Below, piece after piece: positions 1-13,363 of a stretch of 41,334 nucleotides of DNA. The DNA is from Ectocarpus siliculosus (Eukaryota; Sar; Phaeophyceae; Ectocarpales; Ectocarpaceae): contig FN649731.1 of assembly GCA_000310025.1 (NCBI GenBank), forward strand, positions 3,037,150-3,078,483. Reading direction: 5' to 3'. Numbering within the stretch: the stretch's first letter is position 1; the number at the start of each line of letters is the position of its first letter. Below the pieces are notes generated by a model. It had not been told where the DNA came from and ran no database searches. It saw only the letters and a list, made by a program, of their open reading frames with translations. Position numbers and translations under genes: made by a program.

Positions 1-207
1 CGAGGCGAGGCCGCTTTCTCTCTCTTCTCAGGGGCCCCCCCCTCCCCCCCCGAGTTAGTTCCCCGCCTCCCGTTGTGTGCGATGTTCACCGCACTGACCG
101 CAACCGGTCCCCCCAGGGTCTCCAGAACGTTCTCCGTGAAGACTTCCTCGTCCACCTGTTCTTCCAGAACGTTCTTCAGAACAATCTTCTTCAGGACGCG
201 AACTGAA

Positions 208-3200
208 TCACGCGGACGACCTTGCCAACCTCTGCGTCCAGTCCCGTGCTGAGGAGGACGAGGATGGGAAAAAGAAAGTAACGTGCCACACAAGCAAAAA
301 AAGAACGTCGGGGTGAGTGGGGGGCACCTCAGAAAAGAAAGAAAACGGCCTCGACACGGCAAGAGGCCGCACAAAGCCAGAGAGGGACGACAAAAGTAAA
401 TATTTTCGCTGGGACGAAGTTGTTGAAAAAGGCTTGTTCACACCCCAAACATACAGACAGGCAGGAAGTCCCCATGACAACGTTTGCCAGCGGGTTCAAA
501 CAGAAATGTTGAGAAAGGTCGTCGCCACAGTTAAAACGGCGTGCCCTTAGCACGAAAAACAAAACAATGTCGTATTTCCAATACACTCACCGCCACAGGA
601 GTAGCCTGCGGTGGTAATGAGAGGGAGGCGTTTACACTCGACACGACGCAGCGTGGACAAAATCAAAAACGAAACAAAGACAAAGTGTAATGCATACATG
701 TCCAAGGTAGCAAAGCACAAGGTAGCGGAAAAGGGCAAAGCACGAGCAGGGAAGCTGCACCCAATACTCGCGAACCGGCACCTCGATACACGCATCAAAT
801 TGGCGGTTTGGAAGAGCGTAATCGTACCGCCGCTAGAGTACGTCGGAGAAGTATGGGAAGTAAATAAGAAGGTAGTGAAAGAACTCGAGGCGGCGCGGAC
901 GAAAGCAGCGAAAATCATCCTAGGATGCTCCAAGCGCACAAGTAGTACAGCCGTCAGGGCAGAATTGGGGATTCAATCCCTACGGTCGGGAAGAGACGCA
1001 AGGAAGCTGACATGGCAGTATCGCACGTGCGGGATGGGAGAGGAGAGGTCGCCGAGAATAGTATGGGAGGCGAAGTGGGAAAACAAAAAGAGGGGTAGAC
1101 AACCCACGGAGTGGGTCAAGGTTGTAGAGGACGTATGGACGGGGTTAGACATCGACGAAGATGAAACGCTGGAAACGGAGGGTCTTCAGGGGTTCAAGGA
1201 GAAGATATTTGTTGCTTGTGCTGAGAGAGAAGAACAGAATCTAAGGAAAGAAACCAAGGATAAGGAGGGTCTAGAAGTGTACGGAATGTTGAAAGAAGGA
1301 ATAGGGTTCAAGGATTACCTACATGGACCAATGGATGCAGGGACAAAGATTAAGGTCAAATTCAGGACCGGGGACATACGCCTTCGAGAACGTCGACGAA
1401 GACATAGGACGGTAGACGACGAGGACGACAAGTTCAAATGTGATTGCGGCTTCGAATGCGAAGACCGTGTTCATGTAGTCGCGGAATGTCGGCTGTACAA
1501 TAAGGAGAGGGAAGTGTACATGACTGAGCTGGGAAAAATACAAGGGACGTACAGGGAGATGTTTCAGGCATGGAATGGAGAGGAGAGGACGGTAGCTGTA
1601 CTGGGGAGTAGGAAGTGGTTTGAAAAGGCGGGAAGGGATATCGTTAGGATAGACAGACTAGGGAAGACATTTTCGAGCCACCTTCGGCAAAGTAGGAAGG
1701 AACGATTGGCCATCGGTGATCGGTCCTGTGGGAACAATGCTCCGTCCTCTCGAGGACGCGTGGTCAATGGTCTAACCGCTAAGGCATGCAAAACATTAGA
1801 GTACCCCCCCCCCAAAGCTTACTTTCATGTGCCCAATATGCCGATACACACCGCAGGCGCATCTGTGTATCCAAACAAACAAACCAAACACCAAACACTG
1901 TAGAGAGGCCATGCGTGAAAGAGGCAGTTAGTTATCCCGCCGCACCTGTCTGCAGCGCCTGCGCCTCGTTGGTTTTCCACATTTCCGCGACGTCGTTCGC
2001 GAGCGGGTCGTCGGGGTTGGGAGCCGAGAGGAGCGCCTGCAGAAGGCGAAAAAAAATCCCATGCCAAAAGAAAAAGACAGACATCATTTCGTGGCCACAC
2101 ATAGCTCGAGCGTCTTCCATAAAAAGGGGTCGGACGCTGCTTGCTGCTGGTGTACACGCAAACACGTGCGAATGTCACCACAGAATGTCTCGTAGGTTGC
2201 GTGACGTGTCAGATGAACTGTCCGAGATCTACGATAACAGGTCACGATCTTAGAACAATCAACAAGACCAAGACAGGACACGCATTTGTCACCACCATTC
2301 GTGCCATGCCCGCAACACGAAAATGCGGCGAGATTGACGTACACCGGGAGGGAGGGCCACGCCATCGACAAGCAAAATGCGTCCAATGCGTCCTTCGAAA
2401 AGATCGCTCGGGACTGTGTCCAAAACAAGTTTGAAACCGCCGGCGACCTTCGAAGGTCCACGTCTCAAGGGGGTGTTGAAATGCTAATAGTCAAGTTATA
2501 CATGCGTATCGCACTACTGTATGGCAGAGCAGTGGTATATCTTAAGCACCGTCACAGCAGCATTCACGTAATAGGCTTCAGTTTGTCGTGCGATCCATCT
2601 GAATATTGTACTATCCATCAGGCAGGGACGGAAGCGTAAGTTAACCTCGGGCTAGTACTTCCACAGATCACCACTACCTCATGTATTGTAGCATCCTTGC
2701 CGAAGGACGGACTACCCTACTAGCGCGATCGGTGCAGAGTAAAACAACCTTTTTGTGTCGGGGGATGTCTCGCCCGTGTGGTGCTCGCCCCTTCTTGCTC
2801 CTTCTTCAACGCCCCCACGACTTTCTTTTTTTGGCCGCATAAACGCCGCTTTCACAACATCCCTTGCCTCTGATGAGCACGCAATGCAACGTAAACTTGA
2901 ACAGCTATTTAGTTCGCTCTGCGCCCCGCAGCAAAAACACTGTCAAGGACAACTGCCGCCCACATCACCAATGTTCCACGGGAAGATAACCCGGAATTCC
3001 GCAAGAATGCGATGCACGGGACGGGTGGGCGTTTGCTTGCCTGGATGCTGAGAAGCACGGTCCTGATCTGGAGCGCGGGCGACCACTTGTCCTTGAGGAT
3101 GTCGAGGCAGATACGGCCCAGCTTGTCGATGTTCGGGTGGTAGATTTTCGTCAGGAAGCGCACCTACAAAAGACACGCACAGCAGCATGCGCGGCAGCAT

Positions 3201-6200
3201 CAGAATTCGAAGTAGCGGCATACGTACGCAGCAGCAGCATACACAGCAGCAGCGGTGTAACGGTTTGCTCCCATGTTCGGAGGAACCCGCGATCCAAAGG
3301 TACGCAGCCCGCACGCCGCCCCCGCCCCCCCAAAGACCCGCGAGCGGCCAGTACTACCGAGGAGGCCAAGAAGACGAGCAAGAGACCGTCCACAATAACC
3401 TGGCTAGGGTAGACGATGCCGCTGCAGGGGCGGAGGGGCCCAAGACTCGCAGCAAGCACATTTTTTCTTCGAGCGGGACAAAGAAAAACACAACAGCGCG
3501 CTCGTTTCACACCGGAAGAACAATTTTTCCGCCGACAACCACACTGCTCCTGCTGTACCGCTGTGCACCCTGGCGTTCGATGGTACCGCTCACTGCTATA
3601 TTTTTCACCTTCGGGGGTGCCATCGGGTAGTCGGACGGCAGGAAGAGCTCCAGCTTGAACGATCCATCTATACGGGAGACAACGCCCGGCGCGCGAAAAC
3701 GAGGAAATTGCTTCCTTTATGACGTCGTTGTGTTGGCAATTGAGCGGAGGGTTTCCAAACGGAGGATCGGCGTTCCGCCAACTTCTACGCGGCAAAAGGT
3801 GGGGAGGGGCGGGCGGGCGGGGGGGGTCCCTTTATTCCATATTCCGGAGCCCCTCGTCGGAGGGGAGGCGGATAGGGAGCTGTGGCCAAGAAACCAACGA
3901 AGATGGGGGAGAGAACCAAACCGGCAGGTGGCGTTTTGGGTCTGCGCCCTCTCCTCCACTGTCCTCCGTCTGCTTTACGACAACCAACTCAAAGAACGAC
4001 GCACTCCCGATGCCAGATGCAAAACGCACAAACGCGAAAAGCAGCAGTGTCGGCCAAGACGCCTATTAAACGATCTCCTTCCTGGCCCTGTTCGGCCAAT
4101 GAAACGTACGCACGCTTTCTCCCGCCAAGACTGACGCCCTTTCCATTCGCCAGCTGGCTAGCGTAGTCGACGATTACAGACAGACAAGCTCACGATCTCT
4201 ATAGAAGCATTTTCCGGTTTGATCCGCACTAAGGCTGGCGCCCTTTCGATGGCCAGCGGGTTCGAACGGTCGATCGATCCTAGAGCACATGTATACCCAA
4301 CCCGGTGCAAGGTCCAACACCCCCAACGGCGGGAGCAATTGCACACACACAGACACACTCAACCGCACTGAGGCTGGCGTCTTTTTTACTAGTAAGTCGG
4401 TTAGCGCGGTCGATGCGAAATCACCAAAACACACACACACACACAAACACGGGGCCCCAGATAGTGGCCGTTAGAAACATTGTGTGTTTTCAACCGCACT
4501 GAGACTGACGGCTTTACCTTGGTCAGCCGGTCGGCGCGGTCGATGCCAATTAACAAACAACTACACACACCAATAATGCCGCCGCCAGACTGAGTGCTCA
4601 CGTTCGTACGGCGATTGCTCCGGGCCGGTGATGACGACGTTGAAGTACCGTAGGTTGTCCTCGTAGGGAGTTGCGCTGATGCCGGGTACTGTTCACACGT
4701 ATGGTAGTCACGCGTGACGAGAGACGCAGAATAAACGTAGGACAAGAGCAAGATCACGCCTACAGAAAGCCCGCAAGGAAACAAAATGGCAGGGGGAAGA
4801 AACCGTACGGCAAGGACGAGATCGTACCCACACAAACGCCGGTAAGGTTGTCTTACCTTAGAGGCGTGGTGCTAGACAGACACCGAATGGGTGTGGGCGG
4901 GAAAACAGCGGTCCCATTTTTCGTTTGTTCTGCTGAGTATGTCAAGCTTGGGGATGAAATTAGACCTCCTGCTACGAAAAGCCTGGATCGACCCAAGGTT
5001 AAGGATACTACCCCGGCGTTGACGTCCTTCGTGCCGTCCACGCGGTAGCCGGTCGACGCGGCACCCGCGCGTGGAGGCGACACCATGGCTCTCAACCAGT
5101 GTCCGAGGGTGTGTTAAAAACTGACGGATGGCATCGATGCGTCGGGGCTGCTCGACCCGGTTATCCTCGTGTACGGGGCCGTCGGCGATGCCAAGCGGCG
5201 GAGCGGTGCGTTCCTTTACTTTGTTCGGCTGTCACAATTAAAAGAGGCAAGGTCATAGCGAACAGGCTGGCCTTGTCCTGGACATCGAGCGAGGCATCCG
5301 TGTGGATGCACACACCCGCGAGAGGGCGAGGGCGGGGAGAGCGCCGATTGCGGAGCTCGAATCGAAACAAACGAGAGAGAACAATTCTACTGCGTTTGGC
5401 GGGAGCCACGGCCTTGGCCGCGGCGCGCTGCATCGTAGTCTCTGTTATCCCGTCGTGCTTTCTCGTTATGGTTGGGAAGGCTTGCTCGGTATTTAGTATT
5501 TAGTAGTCTGTTATTCCGGCGTGCTTCCTCGATAGGGTTGGGAAGGCTCGTCACGAGTTGGTGCTCTCTCTACGCCTCTTTGCAGGAGATATCGTCTCAT
5601 CCACGGAGCCCCTTCCGTGGTTCCATTTCCACAACTTACGGCGAAATGGATTGTAGGTGAACACCGAAGATCAACACTCCGTTCGCCGGTGTCAACCTTC
5701 CAAGAACCTTGAAAGAATTGCCCACGCTGCTGAGCAAAGGCTCAAATCACGCCTGTTTAATATGCTGGCAAAGTAACGCAAACCAACACACAACGATAGT
5801 ACCCCGGAAAGCATGGGTCTAACCACGTGTAAGAGGATGCCGCCGTGCACTCTGGGCGCACGCGTGTTTCAGACATGCCGGTCGAGCCAACTTCGAGGAC
5901 TTGAGTGGCTGTATGTCGACGGCATGACAGAAGCGGAGGCAGCAAGCTACAATAGTTTGGGCACATCCCAGGGGTAGTGTGCGTGACGGTCAAAGCAAGC
6001 GCTTGGCGGCAACTCGCTATCGCTACCACCAGGGAGGACAACGCGCACCATGCCACGGTTCGTCAAAACAGTGAAAAATCATAAATACCAGTAGGTAAAA
6101 TAGGCATTTCGGCTAGCATACGTCCGGCAACGTCGGCAGTGCCACGGTGCTTGCCGGAACGACCCAAACAGCTAATCGGGGGCACCCCAATACGCACAAT

Positions 6201-6506
6201 GCCAACAGGACGAGGGTGGACAGGGACACAAACACTGCGACACAGATGAGTGCCGTGAGATACCAACACCCAACATGCGGTAACGCCTGCCTGCACGTTG
6301 GGAGCTTCCAAGGCAAGACAGCAGGCCCATCGAGGAGGGGGGGGGGGGAGGTCTGTCTGATACCAGCTGTGCGGTGCGGACAAAGTTCAATTTTTGAAAA
6401 GCATCGTACACACGTGTCGTGAGAGCAAGCCGTGATGCTCACCTGGTTCGGCGAGCAGCCTCTGAGTCTCTTTCACGATCCGTCGGGGAAGGTTGCTGGC
6501 CGCCAT
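208..6506 (-). CDS. UBC13: Ubc13/UBE2N-type ubiquitin-conjugating enzyme E2, six exons
   Basis: E2 enzyme that, with a Uev/Mms2 partner, builds K63-linked ubiquitin chains in DNA-damage tolerance and signalling; it acts in nucleus and cytosol. Exons on the minus strand: 6443-6506, 4602-4688, 3609-3667, 3041-3163, 1946-2036, 208-248. They join in frame to 154 residues (human UBE2N has 152). Visible family marks are an N-terminus reading [26 protein letters not shown] in exon 3, the HPN motif at residues 79-81, and the catalytic cysteine in GRICLDIL at residue 89, equivalent to Cys87 in human. [15 protein letters not shown] sits in exon 5. Exon 6 supplies only the last 13 codons after a split alanine (RDWTQRL...). 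All introns are GT-AG except intron 4, which has a GC donor (CAG|gcaagc). Intron 5 contains an antisense LINE fragment and intron 2 three copies of a dispersed repeat. The next gene upstream is divergent. Identity is very secure; exon 6 is slightly less so because it is short. Confidence 0.95.
690..1903 (+). mobile_element. 5'-truncated non-LTR retrotransposon (LINE) ORF2 3' end, copy A
   Basis: An open frame runs from 611 to 1903 and looks retroelement-derived from about 690. It starts in what appears to be the C-terminal part of a reverse transcriptase ([21 protein letters not shown]) and continues into the long tail typical of LINE ORF2. That tail ends with a Cys/His cluster at about 1436-1488 (C-x-C-x3-C-x4-H-x4-C, within [17 protein letters not shown]). 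No RT catalytic motif (YxDD) is present, so this is a dead 5' truncation. Copy B at 24.5 kb has a TAA where this copy has TTA (about 1796), so the frame here probably reads through its old stop into the C-rich tail up to 1903. It lies in the last intron of UBC13 in antisense orientation. The exact 5' breakpoint is uncertain. Confidence 0.8.
2037..3040 (-). other. GC-AG intron (intron 4 of UBC13)
   Basis: The donor reads CAG|gcaagc and the acceptor ctgcag|GCG. The flanking codons join ...LLSIQ to ALLSAPNP exactly as in other Ubc13 proteins. No GT lies close enough to serve instead without breaking this conserved stretch. GC-AG introns are a known minor class, usually with a strong donor context as here. 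Confidence 0.85.
4211..4548 (+). repeat. Three copies of a 65-100 bp dispersed repeat in UBC13 intron 2
   Basis: Copies lie at about 4211-4280, 4354-4416 and 4450-4548. The shared core is an AACCGCACTGAGACTGACG-like start, a short variable centre, then CAGCCGGTTAGCGCGGTCGAT. A fourth copy lies at 35657-35752, and copies three and four share the longest match. I found no known element that fits. Confidence 0.7.
4428..4448. repeat. (AC)n microsatellite
   Basis: A run of alternating AC dinucleotides lies between the second and third dispersed-repeat copies within UBC13 intron 2. Confidence 0.85.
5436..5548. repeat. Imperfect ~47 bp direct duplication, period about 65 bp
   Basis: Copies at 5436-5482 and 5501-5548 share a TCTGTTATYCCG start and a GGTTGGGAAGGCT end. 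They lie in UBC13 intron 1 and have no coding meaning that I can see. Confidence 0.7.
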
Positions 6507-7884
6507 TGCGAAGCTCCTAGCACGGGGGCGCTGCAAGCAACGCTGGGTCGTGTCCGGCTTGCTGTTGTGTGAGATTAATGCACAGAAAATCTGTAGCTCG
6601 GCAGCAAGCAGGTAGCCCTCGGTGTGTAGTCCGCCCGCTAAAGACCGCGTGTCTCTCCCGCTAAAGCTCCGTCGCTCTTGCTTCTCTGACCCCCTCTGAC
6701 TCCAGCTTCGCGTGCTAAAGTTCCTTAGCCCAAAAAACAAGCGCGCTCGCTCCGCTTTCCGCCTGGCGAAGCTTCGGTCGTGTCGTTTTCGAAACGTGCC
6801 CCCCGCCGGCCCGCGCAAGGTTGTAGGCAAGCCACCGGCCAGAGTTGTGGGGTTCGCGACAAGCAGCAGCCGAAGGTAGCGCAGCGAAGGAAAGGGCTTA
6901 AATTCGTGGGCATAGCACAGATAGATGCAAACCAACCAGTACATGGCAAAGCAGCGGGGGGTCACCGCTGAACCGACAAGAGCGGGTAGTCTCACTACTG
7001 TGTGTGTTGAAATTATTTTTCCTTGCAAGAGCTGGTGGTTCGCAAACTCTGCCTGCCTCCGGAAAAAGGAGACTCGGCCTTGCACAACGAAAAAGCAGGG
7101 GAGTACGGCATCTATAATAGGAACGTCGCTTGAAAAAGGTAGGCAATATATCGCGTAGCGGTAACAAGTTTCCTCAAGCACGTATTATCGGCGCGGATAC
7201 ATCACAGCAGCAACTTTTTTCAACCAACAGCAGCACCAGTGCGGCGGCCCGTTCTCTATTCTAAAGACCTGTGCAGCTGCTACACAGACACGGTCGCCCG
7301 CCTTGTCAGGGGTGTTCATCACCTTTGATAATTTATCGTCCGTCCTAATCAGGTAGGGAGTGGCTCCACGGGCGTGCTGTGTCAGCTTCTTGGCAATGGC
7401 GAGTCCTCCTCTCGTTCAGCGCTGACAGAGACGACCACAGAGCACTCCCTTTTTTGCTGTACCAGGTACACGACGGCGGCGGGCGGGCTGGGAGGGGCTC
7501 CGCAAAATCTCTGACCCCACCTTCTAGCCGATCCCACGTAAAAAAAAACAGAATAAAAACAACGCGGCGAATCTCTTGCCGGTTCGTTTAGATGGTAGGC
7601 ACGGTCTTGCGGTCTCATCGTCTCATCGTCTCATCTCTCATCTCTCGGTTTCTCTCCCTCTCATCTCTCATCTCGCGATCAGAGCCATCAGAGAGAGACG
7701 GAAAGAGGGAGAGAGACGAGAGCAGTGCGTTGGTCTAGGATTTCATGAAAGATACCAACGCCACACCTACCTGGCAGCTGGCAGCATGAGTCTGTACAAA
7801 AAAGTGTACAGCAAGCCTCACGAGCCTGTGCACTGCTGTATTCTGTAAGAGCTTTAGGCATCATCTCCGCCGGAAGGTAACAAG
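6507..7884. promoter_or_regulatory. Divergent intergenic region between UBC13 and the Q-rich gene
   Basis: About 1.4 kb separates the two start codons, which point away from each other, so it should hold both promoters and 5' UTRs. I see no clear TATA box or other named element. The stretch at about 7610-7730 is low complexity: TCTCATC-type pyrimidine repeats followed by a GAGAGA-type purine run. The role is inferred from position only. Confidence 0.4.
7612..7733. repeat. Pyrimidine-then-purine low-complexity tract
   Basis: Repeated TCTCATC units on the plus strand are followed by a GAGAGAGACG-type purine run. The two halves could pair partially. It lies about 150 bp upstream of the proposed start codon of the Q-rich gene. 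Confidence 0.7.
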
Positions 7885-10800
7885 ATGGCAGACGAAGGCA
7901 ACGGCAACGCAAGCCAAGCTTCCATAATCAAAGACACGACGGCTGCCCCAGCAAAGACTCGGCCCATTTTGGATGTGGCGTCTAACATCAACGAGGCCGG
8001 CAGCATGACCGCCGATGAAGGTAAAGGTCACGAGGACAATCTGCATGTGCGTGGGTTCTTCCACTATTTGTTGCCTCTAGGGATAGACAAATGGTTGTAG
8101 ACGTTTGATGCCATGCCAATCTTTACTGTTGTATTTGTAATTCATCTGTCGCTGTCTCAACTTGAGAGTTCCACCTGCAGTCTCCTGTCCTTTCAACGAG
8201 CTTCCGTCCAATCTGCGGCTACATTCTATTGTAGGTGCGGCCGAACCTGAACTCTCGATCCTATCTGCAGACCGTATTGATTGGTGCTACCAACTATCGA
8301 GACCCATGGATTGGCAGCGAGTTATTTGGTGACGCTTGTCGTTCGCATTTTCTAAGTATGCCACAGAACGTAGTCGACAGAATAAGGCAGTGCTCTCGAA
8401 ATTAAGGACTTCAAATGATGGCATCTCCAGAAGCTCGATAGTCTAGAGTATGCACCGTTCTTCGAAAACCGTATGATACCTGAGTCTGCTTCAGTCATTT
8501 CTCGGACTTGAGAACGACATTCTAGTTTGGAGTACAACATACTACCCCCAGCCTGTTGCTTGGTACATGTACGCTTTGCTACGACCTCCACAGCCATGAG
8601 GAGGTATTTCGACTGCGCTCGAACAGGTGGTGATGGCATAGACTGAGATGATATCGAATGCCGGCTCGACCACAGGTGAAACTCGGCGTACCCTGCCGAC
8701 CCGAAGAAGATAATCGACTATAGCAGCAACAATTACAATATCAACAAAAGACCAACGATCGTGAGTATCAACGTCGCCACCTGAGACAATAACGCGTGGA
8801 GCTGTGTATTGCGCGAAACAAAACAAGCACAGAGCAGGGGGAAGTGAAGCACCGCAAGCTCTTCACGTGATTTGTCTTCAACCACCGCTAGGATATGTTG
8901 GCGGACGTGAGGATTCAGCGACTACGACGCGCGGCGTACCTCCGGCAACCAGCAAGGCAACACACGCAACGGGGAGTCCTGATGCTGATGCTGCAGCACC
9001 GGGGGCGCAAAATCGCCTTCGTTTGATGTCGATGAGCGGGTTGGAGGGGAACTCGGAAGAAGTGAGGCATCGAATAAAAGTTGCCGTGCGAACTGACGGT
9101 GACGACTCTTGTCCATACGCGTCGTGTCGACATTTCGCCCTGTACATGATCTTTCATTGAATTGTGCTTGTAGGTGGTAGACCCCGTAGAAAAGCCCGCA
9201 TCAAATCATTGAATGGAAGTAATTAAACACGAAACGGAGACTGAGGTTGACCGGAATCGCAATGTGACCGGCGCGTATGAAGGTGCAAGAGGCCTGCAAG
9301 TGTAATCTCGAGACAATTTCGACAAGCAAACCAGATTATTTCTCCTTGTTTTAACTTTTTGTTTCCGAAACGTTACTGTGAGCGTTTTTTTTGCAGAAGA
9401 TAGAACGCCTCCGTGCACAGATTTGCATGATACAACTGTGACAACCGCAAACGGATGTATTTACACCGATCATGGGCAACTATGCTCTAACCTTTGCCGC
9501 CAGTACCGTGCACAGCGATCGTGGAGCCCACAAGACAAGCGAGGACTAGAAAAGAGATCCAGCATGGACGGGTACGTGCGCAAGGGCAGGTTCCGCATAC
9601 GAGATGTACCCTCCTCCGAGAGCAATCCACGCTCGGTGACGTCGGTAACGTCGATCCGCTCTGCACCTCCTGTCGTCGGCGAAATGCCAAAACCTGGAGC
9701 GAATGTATGGAGGCGTTCTGGTGCTGCTTTTGGGCCCGGCGGCGGTTGCGAAGCTTCGCTTGACCAGAGGTCTGACCTCTCAGACTACTCTTTTTTTGCG
9801 GTGGCATCAGAGGTCAGCGAGAACGGTAGCACCGGAAGGCTTGCCGAGGGGGGTCGGGAAAATGGGACGGGACGCAGGCGAGCAAGGGACTGCATGGCCG
9901 CCGGAGAGACGAGCGAAACAAGCGCTGCGTGCGAATCAGAGATAGGCAGAAGGGTATTGGTGAGTCTCACAGTGGCTTGCGCAGCAATGTAGGACTGGCA
10001 TCTCTTTAGCTGTGGCGAGCTACATACGGCCGAAGAGTTCATCCCAGCTAGTTGTGATTGGTGTTCATGTGAATGTGCTCGCCAAAAAAGCCCCCTGTGG
10101 AACGGAAAACCCTTAGAAATTCGAGCGACCATACTTCGTAAGCGGGAGGCGTCAGCAACCGAGAGACATATTTGCTAGCTCCTCCGCGGAAACACTGTAG
10201 AGTAACCACCATGCGTTTGTCGTTGGAAGCTAAAATATGCAGAATGTCAAAGCATGCTCTACGTCAACCTCGTTCGCCAGCCCAAACTTCATCCACGCCA
10301 TTCCTCGAGGACTGTCTGTCCCCTCCATGCAAAACGATAATAAAAACATTTATCCAGATTAGAAAACCAAGCACTGGTGCACCGACAAGAACACGGCGGA
10401 GGGGCAAGACGGACGAGCTTTCTCCCTCCTCTTCGCTTAATGGGGTGAGCTCACGGTGTCCATTCGTTCCTTTGTTTAAGTGGATTAGTAGTTCTTGGGT
10501 ATCCAGGGTGGCAAAGAGCGTTCTGGTTTGGGCTCCACAGCAATGTCAAAGCTGAAAGGCCGATCGTGTGCTACCGATGTCGCTTCGCAAGGTTTTACAG
10601 AAGGTACGAATATTCAAACAACTAAAGACTGTCCTCATATCTTACCGTACCCAGGCGTGGATTGAAAACAGGGTGCCTATAAGGTAGCCAATGTAGCGTG
10701 GTGGAGGTTTCCCGAAAATGAATCACATAGGGCCCATTCGAAGAACAACACGTTCAGGTTCCAGCGTTCTACTCTGAGTGATGGACCGCGTGGTAGGTAT

Positions 10801-13198
10801 TTCTTGCGGACACATCGCATGTTGACTGCTTGGCTTGATACGTACGAACGTGTTCCTTTCGAATCCTTGTCCAGCGCGTCGGGCATGACAGCGGCGCCTC
10901 AACGACGACGCCTATCCGCAGCTCCCATCTTCTGAAGGCGATCTACCACCAGAATACCCTCTTGCTGGATCAGGTGAGAAGCGGTGGTCGGAACTGGACT
11001 GGGTGAGATTACTTGCCTTGCGCAAATGAGGTATCTCGCGAGCAAGCAAGTGGTACGGCGCATGCGCCGTTCACGACCGTAGCAACAACAGCGATGTGGT
11101 GCGTGCCGCAAAATCAACACAATGCTACAATAACATGTGTCGTCCCTTCGTGTTTGCCAGCGAGTGCTTAGGATGAACGATAAATGTTAATGTTCTGAAG
11201 ACTGTCAAGAACAACTAGCCTCGCCCACAATCCTTAGACCACCCCCACCCCCGATCTCCTGTCTTCACACTCGGCGCAACACAATCTGCCTAGCTAGATG
11301 CATGCTGCTGAATATGCCACACCGACTACCCCTTCCCAACGACAACAAAAAAGGTGGCGAGTCTGGAAACACTGGCAGAACACGGCACGAACAACAATGA
11401 CCGAGATGGAACAAAGGAGCTGAACGAGCAAGGTGACCCGTCGAGAGGCATTCGCCGGGGCAGTGGCGACAGACCTCGGTCCCCACCGCCCGAATCATGC
11501 CAGGAGGGCGGCGTCCGGGGGCCGGTTGATGAGGGGGTATCTCAAGCGACGACGAAAGAGCCGGCGATGAAATCGTCGTCGAACTCCACTCTTTCCGTAC
11601 CCGAGGCGGTGGCGGAGGTCGCCGCGGCGGCGAGACGGGGGTCATCGGAGGCAGCGGCGGGGGCAGCGGCGGCGGCAGTAGCAGCAGCGGTGGCTGTGCA
11701 GACGGCGGTGACAGCGGCAGGGGGGACGGTGGACAGTATGGGAGCGGAAGGGGAGGTAGGGGTGGCGCAGAGTGGAGCGAGCAAGGATGCGATGTTGTGC
11801 ATGGAGAAACTCAGCTTTCTGGCGACTCAGGTGAATTTCTGATGACGAGAGACACTTATGACGCTCAAGAACGTGGGTAGACGAACAAATTGTGCGCGCC
11901 AAAGGGTACATTTGGATCGAAGATGGGGATTGTGCAATCAAAGCTCCGCCGAACCTGTAGGTCTGCTTGATTCCGCTATAGATTGTATCAGAGGGAATCG
12001 GAGGCACAAAGAAACCCGTTGTTCGTGAATTTTGGAAGACTCGCGATAGAACCGTGCTGTCGAAAAAAACATTATACACCACACTAACTGCTGTCCAACA
12101 CCACCGTTTCCTCTCTATCTATCTATGTGCCTTGACGCTTCTTGATCGCTTGTGTCCCCAAGTAGATGAACGTGGAGACGGCAAGATTCAAGCAGACAGC
12201 CACCGGCATCGACTTCGAATCGAGGACCCTGAAACAGAGAAACCGATCGCTCGCGGAGAAGTGAGAAAGAATGCGTGGATTACGGGCTAGAGGGGGGTAA
12301 CTCTGGTTTAGAGAGTGGCGGCAGGCGTAGATCCGACTTTTCCGTTTCATGACTTCCTTGTGAGAAAACGATAAGCATCCGCCTTGCTCGCCCCCCCTAT
12401 GATAACGACTTCTCGCCCTAAAATGGTGGGTTTCCACGTATTGCAACCGTGGATTGTCATGATCTGTACGTCCATTCTTCCATTGTCGTCCAGGGTACAG
12501 GCTACAGAAGAGGAGCTTGCTTCCCTGAAGGCTCAGCTTGAAGCCGAGCGTGAGAAGAACCGGGCACTTTCCTCGGCCAACCATACCTTGCAACGGAACT
12601 TCCAGCAGCAGCAACGCCAACACCAGCAACAGATGCAACATCAGCAGCAGAAACAGCGCGAGCAATTGCTGAACCTCCGGCACCAGCAAGCGCTTACACT
12701 GCCATCGCACAAGCAGGCAACCCTCCCTGCGCAACGCAGCTACCCGGGCAACCTCGGCGGTCATACCTCTGTGCTCTCTCCTCGACTCACCCAGTCCACG
12801 GCCAAGAGGGCGACCGTGGATGCGAATTTTGTAGCGGCAGCGGCAGCGGCAGTGCCGCAACACCCAAAGGCACACCAGGCTCACGGGCAGCAGGTGACGG
12901 CGATCGGACAGCAGGGCGCCGGCCAGGCGGTCCGGAGTTCCACCTTGAAGGATCACCAACAACACCAGGGGCCTCCTGAGCAGCAAGAAGCCGCCATGGG
13001 CCGGGCGCAAGCGGCGGGAGGATCGGCGGTGGCCGCGGTAGCGGGGACAGCAGCCGCGGCGCTGGTACGAGAGCAGTCGATGAGAGCAACCCATTTAGGC
13101 GGAGGAGGAGGAGGAGGAGAAGGAGCGTTGCCACAAGATATCGACGTGCTTTACGCGCAAGGACCCCCCGGGCAGCCGTTCAACGGGCAGCAACAGCA

Positions 13199-13234
<36 letters not shown>

Positions 13235-13313
13235 CCTCCAGCAGCACCAACAGCAGCAACAGCAGCAGCGCCTGCAGCAGCAGCAGCAGCAACACCAACA
13301 CCAACACCAACAG

Positions 13314-13363
<50 letters not shown>

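Noticed and set aside
1932-1945. Stop codon after ...QTGAAG as the true end of Ubc13
   Set aside because: A GT donor lies exactly where the family continues, and 208-248 supplies the expected ARDWTQRL ending in the right phase.
8021-8340. Alternative exon at about 8236 in the Q-rich gene
   Set aside because: The acceptor ttgtag fits in phase, but the reading frame stops at 8331 without a good in-frame donor; the exon at 8892 fits better.
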